This document shows, piece by piece, positions 36,375-51,300 of a stretch of DNA of 64,000 bases. Origin of the DNA: Channa striata (lineage: Eukaryota > Chordata > Actinopteri > Anabantiformes > Channidae). Location of the stretch: positions 3,511,001 to 3,575,000 of the forward strand of contig CM065184.1 in NCBI GenBank assembly GCA_033026295.1, given 5' to 3'. Every line of letters starts with the position of its first letter. Within the stretch, counting starts at the first letter, position 1. Under the pieces are notes generated by a model. The model did no database searches. It was not told where the DNA came from and worked only from the letters and a program-made list of their open reading frames with translations. A program made the position numbers and the translations under genes.

Positions 36375-39300
36375 GTTCCTTTTGTATGACTATCACACAT
36401 TCTTGTGTAAAATACATGTATATAATCATAAATTCTATGCTATCCTTCTCCCCTGGTGATGCTCTGGTAGTGATTAACTACAGCTATCTTGTTCAACAAG
36501 TGAAATGCATGCTGAAAAAAACTTGGCTTGTCTGTTGAATCTTAGAAATTATAGAATTACTATAAATATAATCCAGTACGTGCATCTTTTTTCAGTAGAT
36601 GCACACAAAATAAAAGACAAACAAAAATCACAGCAGGTGCCAAGAGGCAATTTGATTTCAGGTTTCCACTTTTCATGTAAAAGCGATCAATAGATCGCTC
36701 TTTGGATGAGAACTCTTTTGCACCTCTAACTGTACCTGTTAAACCTGCTTGCTCATTTTATGTGCTTAATTATAGTTATGACAGCATGTACATTTGCCTC
36801 AGGTGCTGCAGAGAAGAGCAGACTAATCAAGCGTCGCTTGCCCAGTCATTCAAATGCCTTGAGCCCATGCCAAAATTAGAAACATAAACAATAGATGTGT
36901 TTCTTTTGAAAGGAAACTCAATCGGATCTTTTAAAAACTTGCATCAACAGATTATTTATGATGCCTAACATTTTAAATCTAGTAGATTTGCATTTATCTT
37001 GCATATGATTGCATGTTTTCTCAGATGTTGTATCAAATCTTCGGTAAAAAAAGATTTGTTGCCAAGCATTTATAATTTAGCACATGCAGATCTTTGCTAC
37101 TGTGGGACCCAGATAGACATTTTATCTGTCATTCGACTCTCTTCATCCTGTGCTTTCACAGTATTTGTGTCGGAAGTAGAGCATGTGAAGTGCCAAGAAG
37201 ACATCATAGCCCTCAGTACAGCCGCTTTCACATCCTAACCACACTGTTTTTAATTGTGCCGTCAGCCTTAGATCAGAGCTGCACAATTCCTCCCTGTCAC
37301 TGTTACTCTCCTCAGAGTGATTAATCAGATGCCTTAGAGCAGTTATTTAGTACAACAACAATAAAATAGGCCAACTGACATCCAGTGCACTCTGATATAA
37401 TTTATCTGTGTTGTGTTTTGCTGTGTATGTGGTCTGGCAATCACATTCCATGGAAAGGTTGGGTTGAGATGAGCTGTTTTGTCTTTATTTAGTTTTTCCA
37501 GTAAAGAAGCCAACGTCAGTCATTATATAATGTTTAAATTGTACTTAGTTTTTTTCTCTTAAATATAAGTTTAACATCTGTTAGAATGAGAGCTTAAATG
37601 AAGCTTTAACGTGATCCAGAAAAAGCATTTCATGTTTCATTTTTCAGGAGTAAATGCTATTGACCTGTGTCATGTCAGCGGAGACATGAAGTATACAAAG
37701 TGTAAAAATGTATTTCTATAACAGTAAAATATTTCACGTCGTCTGTGTTTGTTGGCATTGGAAATACAACAGCCAGACAGGTAATAAGAGCATATAGAGT
37801 GAGACTACTTTTTATAATGGATAAACATTTTAGATTTCTCTACCTCTACCAATATTAAAATCGAATTGCTTATTGACTAGAAAAGCAGATGGAACTGTAA
37901 GACTGCCCTTTAGCACATGTGGTTCACCGCTTTTGAGTGGCAGTCGTCGGCCGCATCAAATGCCTAATTACAGCTCACATTATTATGCATTTTAAAAAAT
38001 CATACAACTCCCATAATTAAAGAGTAATTCCTGCCGCTCTGATAGTTGTTTGATCAGGGGGTGTGGAGGTTAGTGGGAATGATGCAGTGGAGAAATTCCA
38101 GCACCTTAGGGAATAGAAAGCGTTTCCCCAGAGAACCCCTAATCCTCACATCCTTTTAAGGGCTCTTTGTGTCTGTTTGGCTGGCTTGGACGTTTTGGAG
38201 CACACTATCTGCATGCTCATTAAAGCCACAGTTGTGAGGATTAGGTACCACTCATTGCATGTTTGCTGAAATCTAAAGCCTTAAGAATACATTTAACATT
38301 AGCAAGATTAGTGTGCTTATGATTGCTTGGTGCAAAATGTTAGGTTTGCAAACAGCAAAATCATTGACAACATTTGCTGGCTCAACAAGTAAAACCCATC
38401 TCGAGGTTTGCATACCCTCGCTTCTAGTAGCTTTTGGCAACGGACTAAATACATACAATACTAACTACAATGTTTGTTTTCATGATTTACTGAACAAATT
38501 CATAAAAAAATGATTGGTGGAGTAACAGATTTCCAGCAGGGGGCGTCATGGAAGTATGAATAGGACCTTTAATAACTGTAGAGAATAATAGATGCAGATC
38601 ATGAATGGGCAAAGGCCTGTGCAAATACCTTTGTGCTGTTTATTGCTGTTGGAAGCTTAATGGTTTTCTGACATTTGTGTTAACATGTGTCTTTCTGGTT
38701 GTACAATCACTGTTGATGAATTGTTATTTTAAATCCATAAATTCTGTCCTGTTTGTCTACAGAAGTTTGTCAAGTGTGTTGGCTGTCTGCAAATGGTCTG
38801 AGAAGGGGGCCTGATTTCAACTTAAGTCTGTGTAGTAATGTCTAATATTTCTACGGCAGTGTACATCAATGACACAACAATTAGTGTGACATCGTGTTAA
38901 ATTTACAGTGCTGGTTAGTGTGGATCAGTACAGAACATGTAGACTCATTCCCTGGAAAGTTGATAGTTGCGTTCTCTCGTCATTGTGTCACATCGGCTTC
39001 TTCAGAGGTGTCTCTCTGCAGGTAAAGAGACCCATCAATCACCCAGTCTGGGTGCCAAGCTTTCAGATGCCTCGTTTAAAAGTGTCTTGTAAGAACTTGT
39101 AATTTTGTCGACAGTTCCTACTAAGTTTATTCGCATCACATCTAGCTTAAGGACATCACCCTTCATCTTTTTTCCTTTTCCAAAAAATCTGCATTTATGA
39201 CACTGGATAGTTGATTTAAACAGATTTCACTTTTGTATAGTAACGGGCAAGCCTGATCAACACACGGTGATGTTTAGAAAGAGAAAAAGGAACTCATTGT

Positions 39301-42300
39301 CTGGTCTGTGATTAAAAGATTTACTTTAACTTCCATGTGACGTCATGGTACATGTTGCTTCACAGTTGATATCGAGACATTCATGTCTATATCCTTAAAT
39401 TCATACTGTATCTCAGTGAAAGACTTTTGGCCAAACAAACACATTTATTGAATAGAGTTGAGTACAATGTATATAGTGAACACACACGTGTCCCCAGTCG
39501 ACCAGGCCAGTCTCTGATCTGTGTCTATTGAGTTTGACTACCCGCATCTTTTTTTCGTTTGTTTTAGTAGTCTGCCAAAAGCTCTTTTGTGTAACCACTC
39601 AGTATAAAGTTGATTCATCTCTGCAAGTAGCTTTCTACCAATTTCTGTAATGTATATTATAGCAGCTGTAATAAATTCTGTAAATAATGTGATTACTTGT
39701 TTTATAAAAAGAATCAGTCTTTAATTATTCATCCACTGAAAATTGTTGTCCAAGCATCTCTATAGAAGCTTTTACATCTGTGTTTCACTAATCAGTGTCT
39801 TTGAATGCTTTCCAAGGTGGACAGATCTTTCAATGGAAAGGTCAATATCCCTTAGGTTCATCCCATCTGATATTCAGACATTTCTACCCCATTTGCCTTT
39901 TGGCAAAAAATTAAGTGTCACCTATATACAATTTTGTACAAACAACAATTTCTATACTATTTTAAGAAGTGCATGAAATATTGCATTCATTTTTGACTTG
40001 GCTTCATTGTGTTTGTTCTCACTGACACAGTGATGCCAAGTTCTAACCACAACTGTCGAACCCTTTGGGGGGTCAGACAATAAATAACCGCCTCCAGTCA
40101 ATCAACCATTGTTGCAGAGCAGGTCCTCACAGGTCCTGTCACAACACTTCCACACACTGAAAAAGCTGAGCTGCGTGTTCCAAGGCCCAATGATGTTGGG
40201 GTGGTAACTTGGATTTGTTTTGAATAGTGCCACTGTGAAGACAGCCCATGTTAAGCTCTTCTGAAAGATTCCTTCATTTCCCCCTGGGGTTTGTAAACTG
40301 AAAAAGCTGAGCTCACTTAGGGAGCCTGTTAAAAATGAAAGTTAAAGCTCTGCAGTCCTTTATCTTTTAGAGTAGGTTGAGTGCTATGAAATTGGATAAA
40401 ACATGGGTGGATTATATTTATAGTGATGAATATAATATTTAATTTATCTAGCAATATATAACATGCACATCCCAAAGAAATACTGCTGGCTCTACAAGTG
40501 CTGAAACATTAAATTTCCTATTTTGTCAGTCAGACAATTGTCAAGAATTTTCAGAATTTAATGATAATTCAAAACGCTTATCAATTGAAATTGCAAACCA
40601 AATACCCATCAGTCTTTGCTATGCACAGGCACGGGTTACAGAGCTCTTATATAAAAGGTCACAGAAATTATTGGTGAAAGCTGAAAAATGCTGCTGAAGA
40701 CTGAAGGAAATCAGCGCTGCAATACCATCAGGTTTATATGGTAAAACATTTTAATTTGCTTTATTTTAGTCAATATCAATCTACTAATAGTATGCCTATC
40801 TGATTATCAATACTGATCCTCTAGATCATCTTGGGATATCTCTACCACTATAGAATTGCATTCAGGCAAAATGTATGACAGGACTGTCATTAGACAGTCA
40901 TTAATCTGTGTTAGACGGACTTAGTTTTAACGTTTATGCATTACATAAACACACGTGAAAATAAATATAGATATTTTTCTTTTAGCTTCTTTTTCTTTCA
41001 ATGCAAGGGATTTGTGGAATGGCGTGACAGGAATGCGCTGATCACTCAGTACTCTGCTGTCGGTCTCTCCAGCTCCACTGAGTCAATAACTATGGGGAGG
41101 GAGGGCTAACAGGCGGCTGAATGAATAAAAGAACAAAAGGATGAATGAGGGAACTACACAAGTTCAGTAATCTGATTCCTGCTACTGTTAAATAGCAAAC
41201 TTAGGACAGAGCTTTTTAAGATAGTGTGGCCAGATTGGAAAGAGAGACCACAACAGTTAGAGGAAACACAAACGTTTCGCTCATAATTTTATGCCAGGGT
41301 GTATTTGACCGTATAGTTTGTCCCTTTTAAGTGTTAATCCAGGGAAGGACATTGTTGAAGAGCTTTAGAGCACTATTACCAAAATGAAGAAAATGAAATG
41401 GATTGTTGTAAAGATGCTATATAGTATAATTTGTCTCACAGCTCGTTCTCTGGTCTATTACCTTCCTACAGTAACTTCTCTAAATTCTATTAATCTATTT
41501 TTAGAACATTTAAGATTGCATCTCTCCTTGATTTTGAAATGTGAAAGTGAAATGTTTTTTTATAAACATAATATTTGATGAACTCTCAGCTACTACAAAT
41601 GTACCTTCATCAGAGTGTAAAGTTAATCCTAATTTAATGGAAACGGACAACACAATACAATGCTTTGTAAAATAGGACAGAATTACTTCATCTCAGCATT
41701 GCATATAATTTGGAATTTGTGTTGTTGACTTTGTCAGCATTGGTGTGTTTTTTTTTATAACAGTTCTTTCCTTGACTGAAGAAAGTCTATGCAGCTCATT
41801 GCCCTCGTGTTACTCTGTAATCACAGCACACAGAGTTGTGTGTGGGGTGGAGTGAGAAAACAGCCTCTGGCACGAGGCACCTGTTGAATCCACTGTGTAT
41901 CTGTCTGTGGCCCGTTGCGACACATCCCTCCAGAACCATGGCTTGCAGCCCATAATATTCCCTTAACCACCAATGACGCAAATGCACCCTATGCCAACAC
42001 TTAATAGGGCCTTTCATATTTTGAGCCTTGTCTAGGTCTTTCATGTTACTTATACTGTGAATATAGTACATTTTTAATGCTACTTAAGTGTTAGCAATAC
42101 AGGAGTTGAAGGGGCAAACACGGTTTGCCTCGCGCCAACAAAGCGTGTTCACGTAAAAGCCTCCGGGTATCCACCTGAAGACGTCAAGGGTTTTTTAACG
42201 GCTATTATTTATAAACAATTAAGTTACCCACTTATGTAAACAAACCCAGTTTTATTCACAGTTTGTGTGTGAAGATTGATCCTTTCTAATCAGCACCTGG

Positions 42301-45300
42301 CAGAAAATGGCTTGTAAAAATGCTTGTTAGAGGAGGCTTGTGATTAATGTGAAAAATGCCTTAGCTGAGGTGTTTTCATTTCAGAAGGTGGTTTTAGATT
42401 GTCATGTAATCTGGCAAAACTCCATTAGGGCTGTTTATTAAGGCATACTGTGACCAAGCTGCAGAATGGAGGCTCTGTGTCTTAGTATTTGGAGTCACCT
42501 AGGTAAACAGGTCATCTTGCTAATTCACATCATCCGAGTGTAATTGCACATGGAATGTGTTGACAACACTCTGGGCCTACCAACACTGTGTTCCCTGTTT
42601 GTGTTTGTGTTTGTGCTTTCAGGTATATGACTGCACTGACAGACTCTGAGGAAGAGGAGTTAAGTGATGCAGAACAGAGTGATGACGAACAGCCCGAAGA
42701 CAGATTATCTATCCTGCTCGAGAGGATTGACCGTTTGCATAAAGGCACTGACGATGATAAAAGGGAAAGTCTCAACATCTTATTAGAGAAGAGAGAGAAG
42801 GTGTGTTTCATTGGCTGTTAACTATATATATACATTTACTTTATGAATGTTTATCTAGTTGAAGCTGTATATGTCAGTGTGGAGCTGCGTGTGCGCATAG
42901 TTGCCAACCTAGGGCTGATTGTGTTGATACAGTTGTGTGCAATGTACACACAGAAATATCTGTATATTCATGTGCATTCTTGTTTTTAATTTTTGTGTTT
43001 AATGGAGATTTTATTTATTAGTTTATTTCTAAAAGCCTAACCAGGGACAGGGGCTGCAAATGAACTTTTGCTATTTGCACTGTATACAAGGCATCAGTTG
43101 CTTAGTTGCAACAATGTTTAGCTGTATTGTACCTGCAAAAAATGTACAAATGCACAATAGAGTATCCTAACATGTTGGCGTACTTTTACAGTTTGGAGAG
43201 GACTCAGCATTTCTTTGGCGGTTAATCCGAGGCTACTGTGATGTTCATGACATCAGCTCCACTCTAGAGGAGAAGAAGAACCATGCAGAAACTGGTAATC
43301 TAACAAACCTTGTTTATTCCCTCATTTGCTAAGCATCAAACTTTAAATATGAGGTGGTATAATGTAGTAACCTCTGATGTTATGCTGGCCAAACCCTGAA
43401 AATGATTTAATCATAAATCATTTAATAAAAAGGAAGAAGAGTAAGATATTTTGGCTCTTACTCCAGTGTGCTGTCCAAACCATTTATGCCAACTTAGGTG
43501 AATATAAAACATAATGGACAAAGGAGTCCTGAGCAGCAGGTCTACCAAGACTACACCTTCATAGTATGGGCGAAAAAAAAAAACAGCAAAAAGACAGAAA
43601 TTTTAATATAGTGAAGACAGACAAACATTTAATGACATTCCAGTACATCTACTCCAAAAACTTAATTCATTGAAGGCAATTTTAAAATCTTTGAAGTTGG
43701 CTTTAATTCAAGATAACAAAACATTGTTCTCATTAACAGGTTGACTGTGCTTGTACTGTATTACACACTAAAATCAAGTACAGTAGAGGATAACACTTTT
43801 TTCCAACAAACAGGGGCTCTTTTGTGAATCTGCTGGAACTTCAGACTAAACTGACCAGTTTTTTGTAAACCTTCCTCTTCAGTTAGAAATAGCCAGGTGC
43901 TTCCTGCAAAGACACCTGTGCCAAAACATACAAGTACATAGTCTTTGAGACATGGCTATTTAAAGCAACAGGGCTGCATGTTTAACATTCATTTAGATAT
44001 TTATAAAGCTAATGGAATGAAACACTTTCCACTGAATGATGATGGATTTAAAACAGAGCTCCTTTCCGAGATTGCATTTCATATTGCCTCTGTTTTTATT
44101 GCCTTAATCCGGTGCCCTGTGATGTAAATCCTCTTTTGTTTTCTCATTCAACACACCCCTTGACTCTATTAATTCATGCTTTTGTCATGTGAACAAGAAT
44201 ATCCAAGGTGAATCGCGTGAGGTGAATTTGTGTTTCAGTGAAGCATCATAATCGATTGTCTATTTTCTCTTTCCTCTTAGGGAAACAAGTTGGTGAGGAG
44301 GCGGTGAGACTGAATCCCACGTGTGCTGAAAGTCATCAGTGGTGGGTTTCCATATTTTTCCCCTTTTTTTTTTTTAATTCTGCTCATTAAAGTATTTCCA
44401 GCTGCCAATTCAAAAGCAAATCAAATCACTTTTGGTAAATTCGTATCGAGTTTAAACTTGATAAAAAATTTAATAAAATATTTACTTTCCCCACGTGAGA
44501 GAGTTGGTTCCTTTGCTGTGATAATGTTTGATCCAGGCATTTCTTTGGGCAGGTCAGCGAAGGGAACTAAAACAAATCAAAAGGAGTAATAGACATTATG
44601 TTAGTTCACACAAATCAATGTGCATATTTTGTCTAATAAAGAGTACAATGCATGCTCTGCTGACAGGCATGCTTGTATGAAAATAGCAGCTTATCTCCCT
44701 AACATCCATCCACCTCCACATCCACTTTCAGGAATGTAAACACAGTGTGGGTTAATTTCCCTCAAACAGACTAATTGTTACCTCATATAGCTTGTGTGAT
44801 TAATGTGTGATCTTCTGTCATTTGTAGGTGTTATTTCTGTACGTAGTCCGCTGCTTCACAGCTGCATGTATTTACAGCTATAAACATTTAGTGCTTGAAG
44901 TTATGCTGGTGAAACATGAAGCTTTATGTCCACATCATAGCGTTTGTGTCTATTTGACAACTGTGCCCTTGTAGTACTAAAAAAAATAAAAGTGGATTAA
45001 GGATTGTACAGTATGTTGCCTAAAAAATGATTTAGTTACAATTTTTTCAACTGATATTGGTGGAGGCTGAACTTTACTAGCTGGAAAAGCCATGAAAGTA
45101 AAAAAGTAAGTGAAAAATGGCAAATCATTAGGATCAGATTGCAGAAACAGTTAACAGTTATGTAATTCCCAGTTCAGTGGAGAGATTCCTGTGAGTGATA
45201 GATAATGCACTATAAGCTATATAATTCACATCTGCCACCCGAGAACGAAATATTAGATTGGGGCTGTAAAGTGAAGCTGAAATCCATGTTTTGCAGCCAC

Positions 45301-48300
45301 TTTTTTAAGGAATCGTAGCAAGATAAAAGATTTAAAAGCTCGCCTCTTGTTTATGAGGAGTTCAAAACAAAATAACCAGCGTTCAAATTAAAACTAAAAC
45401 ACAAACATTTTTTTTCATCCACATTGTTCCATGCAATAGCAAAGATAGTATCCAATTTTTTATGAAACTAGAAACATACTTTTCAACTGCACTGCGTTGG
45501 TGAGGCCCTCGATTTAAAATACGCTTGTGTAAGTTTGGACAGTTGTTAGCATTAACTGGGATTGTAAAATAAATGAACGGAAAGGAAATTAGGACAATTT
45601 CTCATAACCTTAAAAACCTCTCTGGTTGCTCTGTGACTTTTCTTTTTAATTATTTGTACCTGTTTTTGTTTGTGCAAGCCTCGGTCATGCATTCCACATC
45701 TGAACCACTGTTCATGTCAAAACTTGACTGCTGATCACACATGCCAGATGCAAGTCTGAGATCAGATTGCCCCTGTCTGAAAACAACTGCAACACAGAAT
45801 GTTCAACTTCAATATAATGATAGAAGCCCCCTTTTATTTAGCTTTATTTCATTTAAGTTCAACATTAGGCACTGACAAATATTGATTTCCAGGCAGTAAA
45901 CCAAGTACTGCGTTTGCTTGTTTATGTAAAAGGTATACTTCCTCTGCTGTCCTGTTAATTGATCCCCATAGATGAGAGCAAAACTACCCGCTAAAGCCAG
46001 CAACCCATGCTATGTTCGTTAGGGAATAATTAGCATTAACTCATGCACATACTGCCGCACCCGAGATGTCAAGTGAGAGAGAAGGCCGTGTTTGTTTAGT
46101 TAATTAAGAGCAACAGCTTTAAAAATGCTTAATGCTTAATCCTATATCCACTAATGGAATTTGTAAGATTCTTAAACCACACAGAAAGGCTGTCTAAGTT
46201 GAATGAACAGAGCAAACTAGGTAAAGCGGCCCTTTGACAAGGGAGGAGGCAAGGACTGGGGATGGTGCCAGGGAGTGTTGCAAGAAAGTTTATGTCTGAG
46301 GTAACTGTTTATTTAGTGTACTTATGCCGTGAGAAAAGTTGTCAGCTGTTTTCCTGAATGCCCCAGTTCGTCACAGTTTGGCAGATGTTGTTTAGACGTT
46401 GTCATTTCCTGCTCTGCCACTAAAACTACTAAAATCCCCCTTACCTTGCCTTAGTGAATGAATGGCTTTTTGAACATTACTACAACTGTTAGTTTTTTAT
46501 ATTTAATATTTATAAATGTCAAAAGTTTTTTGCCCACATGCAGATAAAGGGTAGGGATAATGGCGAAATCATTTTAGTGATAGCAGCTACTGCCATTAGT
46601 TGTATACATATTTAATTAGTATACAAAATGATTACTAAATTACTGTTTGTGACCTTTTGGAATTGTTTGACGCGATTTCCATTGTTGTAAAAATGTTAAA
46701 AATAACTGTATCTAATTTTAATTGTGTGTTAAAATTAATGTCAATTGTTAAGGTGAAACAGTGAGTTCAATAATAGCCAGTAAACTCCCGTGACCCCGAG
46801 CACATTCACTTGGCAATCTTTGCGTGACAGCTTAACAGGTAAGGTGAGGATGACAGTCTCAACAAACTCGCTCTGTTGTATCTGTAACTTGCAGGACAAG
46901 TTGGAGATTTTAGTGAATACACTGTCTCTCTGTGAAAGAGAACATCTGTGGTTTATACTTTAGATCTGATAGAATCCAGAGTGTGTTTTTAATATGCTGA
47001 CAGTTTTAGAATGCTGAAGGACCCTTCATTTTTTAGGTCGCTACTCACGAACTGAGGCACGTAGTTTGTGTTCTTGCATACAATTCAGAAATTAAAGTTG
47101 CAGCTGAACGTCAGTAAAAAAACTTGGCATCCTCTCTGAGCTTGTCCATCAGCCATTTGAAGTGATGAATGAGCGGGATGTCATTGAAGCAGTTGTGACT
47201 TTACAAAAGGTTGCCCAAACTTTCCCACTTTGTTGCCAGATCTCTGTGGATGATAACTCCTTTGAAGTTGCATGTATATGAAGGCACTTTACTTATTCAA
47301 AGACAATTTTTTCACGTGGATACTGTCAGTGGCTTCACTGTCAACTGCTAATAGCTTAGATTCCTCAATTAGATATTGCCACCTTTTTGCTCTTGTGTAT
47401 TTTGTCCTTTTTGTATCTTTCCCATAATGTTTTGCTACTTCCAGTCTTTCTTCCCCTTGATTTTTTTCATTTCTTCTTCTGAGGAAAGATACTATCTCAA
47501 CTCACAAAAGAGTAGAACAGTTATATCTGATAGGCACTTGAGACCAGACACACCCCTGTACACCTTTACATCTCTTTTCTTTGTGCACATCCTCCCCAAA
47601 CTTTTCTCCACTGAAGGCCTGATACCCTCTTTCCACAGTGACAGTAGATGTGTTGTGTAAGATCATAACAGACAGAGGCATGGAATCCGAATAAATTTTG
47701 GTGTAATCATGCCTGCTAATTCGCCACAGTGCAACTTCACGGAGGAGTGTACAGGGGCTGAGATGAGCCACCACTGTTCATTCGTTCATGCCGGTCCGTT
47801 CTTTAGCAGCTCTGCCATTGGCAGTCTTGGGCTTGTAAACGTGGCCAGAATTGCTACATGTTGAATAATGTGAGCGCTAGTCAATCAGAAGAAAATAATA
47901 TCATGCGGTAGCCTGGATGTTGAGCAATGTCTCCCACAGCCCTCACCTGGGCAATGCTCAATCATAATTTGATTACTATTCCCCTCTGGTATGCTGGTTG
48001 CTCCTTTCATCTCGCCATTGCTAAGATTTATTGTATTTAATCATATCAGCGTATTACAGCATTCTCGTAAAGAGATAAGGATGACTGGCGGCTTTGCAAA
48101 AATCCTGAAGACCACATAATAGCTGAGGTCATAATTTGATATGGACTTCTTATGGAGTACTGTGGGTAATTTAAAATACTGAGGAGATATAAGGGTAAAT
48201 CTTAACTAATCACAGAAACACTTACCTCAAATGCGTCTTTTTTTTTGCATCCCAAACTTGAATTGTGTTCCCCCTTCTTGACCGCGTCAGCCACTGTGTG

Positions 48301-51300
48301 CGCCAAATTTAATGTTTAAACTACTGCCACACGACATGCATTTGTGTTGTTTTGCCAGGTTGCGTTACAATTTTTGCAACTTGGTGCTGGAATGGAAAAG
48401 AATAAGTTGGAGACGGAAGTGTTTGAGTAGGTGGTTCACCACAATCATTTACATAGCTACCCACCAATGTAAGAACAACGGGACCAGTGCACAGATGATA
48501 AAGATAGAGCAGGCATTATTAATTTAATTACAGACACAGAAATAAGTTTGTAACACCTCCTCAAACACAGTTCCTGTACATTACTTCACAATTTTTTTTT
48601 TTTTGCAGCAATACATATTGATTTAAGGAAGATTGCAACAATTCAAGAGCGCCTCATTAAACCTATTATGGTAAAAGTGAGTGCTTGGCACGATGGTAGG
48701 GCTATTAGCTTATTAGCCATATGCAAACCTCCAATGTCCTGACTCCCTCGCAGCAGCTGTATTATAATTACTAATGAGTGTGTTAGTCTTTTCATCCAGC
48801 AATCTTTTGTATTTGGAAGTCAGGTAGCACAACTTGACACTGATAGCATCTTTGCTCCGGTGATGTTGTTTTCCATTATTGAGTGCCAACCTGTGACAGC
48901 AGGGCTGCACCCTTGGCTACCACAGATTTTTCTGGTTACAGTTGCAAACAATTCACCTTCCTTTCTCACCATTACTTCCAAAAGAGTAAACACAATAAAA
49001 ACATTTAGAAGTACTTAATTTTAACTGAAATTATGGGTTTTAATTGAAATAAAGAATTATTGTACTATGTAATGTGTTTTTATAATTATCTGGTACTAAC
49101 ATGATGTAATTTGCACTCTTTTGCAGCTCAACAATTTTTCTCTGTGTTACAGTTTTTATCAGCATGTGCTGGGACAGAAAAAGTACAGGCAAACTCATGC
49201 ACTGTTGAAATATCCATTCACACATACCAGACACATCAGTGCACAGACATTTTCAGAGTCCACCCACCATCAGCACCACTGTGTCAGATGTGCTTTGTAC
49301 CCACTGATCCTTCATCACTCTGCAGTGTTTGACAGAGTACCAGCAGGGTGAAAGCCACCTTGCAGTGAAAAGACTTTGATAAGTGAAAAGCTCTCTTTTT
49401 CTCTCCAAACCCTCTATGTCACGCTGACTTACTCATCCCTAAGCAGCAAACATTCTTTGTTTCCTCACCACCTGCCCACTGGCTCAAGACAGTGTATTAA
49501 TTGGCGAGTGAGGACCATGAAATATAATAAAGCAGCTCATCCCTGTTGGTGTTGCCTAATTAGCAGTTTTGGAAAACAATTGATGTTGTGTTGTTCTTCT
49601 GTTGGTGCCCCATTGGCTTTGTTAGGTGTAGTGATCCAGAGCAAAGACGGTGTGACTAAAAGGTGCTGCCACATTTGTTCTCCAATCCACCCACTCATGA
49701 AAAAATTACTTAACTTCTGCGTTGGTAGTCATCCAAACACTGGGCCTGCTTGCATGTTGTAAAATCTACAGTTTATAAGAATTTCTGATCATAAAGGTGC
49801 AACATGTTTGATTCCTTTAGTTCCTTCAGTTTTCAAACAATGATCAGCTTCTTCATCAACTAAGAATAATTCTTTGACATAGTGATAAAATAAAAACAAT
49901 TCTTTTCTTTAAAAATATTCTTATGAAACTTAGGTAGCTGGATTAAGGACTAGTGTTTAGTTGCTCTTGTGTAAGATATTCTGTCCCCCAGGTGTCTTAA
50001 CATGCTCAAAATGGACAGGTTTGTTATATCGTGAGTATTGTGTAGTGTATTCTCCGACCCTTCCTGGGGTTGACAGTTGCGTAAAAAGCAGGCTGTCATA
50101 GACGGAGGAAAGGCCCGTGCACTGATAAAAGCATGGTGGTAATCTTAATCTGTGTCTCAAACTTTTGAAAAAAACAATTCCCATTTCCAGAAAAATGGGC
50201 ACATCAGACAGTGGAGGACAACTGAAGTAAAGGGCAAACATTCCACAAACTGTAACAAGTTCTGTCTTCAGTTTCTAAACAGTTAAAAAACTGAAAAGGT
50301 TTATTGTTAATTTTTTGTTAAGTTTTTATTGCATATTAGAAAAAGTTCCAGCTATTTTGGAAATGTATTAATTAAAGCTGATATTTCTATTTTCTGTAGA
50401 AAAATAAGTTTGTCATAAGTTTTGAATACAGCTGTAAAAAACTGCAAACACGGGGTTCAACAGTATAACCTGAAGACCACTGATGTCCAATTATAGTAAT
50501 ATTGTGTGTCCACAGGTATGCCATCATGTGTGGAATTATGGCAGATTATGACACAATACAGAACAAGATAAAGAACGGATACATCTTTAAGGTACATCAT
50601 TGTGTAAAACATGTGATTTGTCTAAATGAGTAATCATATGCTGCACCTACACCTGCATATTCCGAAACTAGTGATTATTTAATGAAACGCTTCCACTATT
50701 ATGTCTGTAGATTTTTCACATATATTTTGGACATGTATAAAGAATGGGGTGGTGGCTACTCCTAATCATTTAGCCAGTAAGCAACTCCTACAGCCAATTA
50801 GTTGCATAAGACAAAACGGGGTATGGTACATCGGCACGTCAACGTTTATCTTCTGTCAGCAGCTCTTTGCCGACAGTGTATACCTTCAAATCTCTTGACA
50901 GCTGAACAAGAGAGAGAGAAAGTGAGCTCGAGAAAGGCGATATGACAAAACAGAGAGAGAGAGTGAAAAAGGAAGGGGGGTGAGAGACAGCTGGGGCCGT
51001 TTGGCCGCTCACTGAAATTACGTGTGTTAGAGGTGTTTATCAAATACTTGTGGGTTGGTGAAGCAGGACAGATCAGGTCAGAACAGAAGGCAATGGAAAC
51101 CTGAATGAATCAACAATGAAACTCTTATATCTCTCTCTCTCTCTCCTCCCAGGATCATCTGGATAGAGCCATTGAGCTAAAGCCTCAAGATCCCATGTCC
51201 TACTACCTCCTGGGTCGTTGGTGCTATGCTGTATGTGACCTGCTGTATTATCTCTCCCATGTCTCCCTTGTCTGTGCTTCGGCCTCACACACACACACAC

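Larger units (their letters stand above)
35035..42622 (+). other. rmdn2 intron 1 (7.6 kb)
   Basis: AT-rich intron holding a Tc1-like transposon remnant (35525-36125) and an ATT microsatellite (36336-36374). A block at 37930-38060 has homeodomain-like TAATTA sites. The remainder shows no gene or named repeat. Confidence 0.85.
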
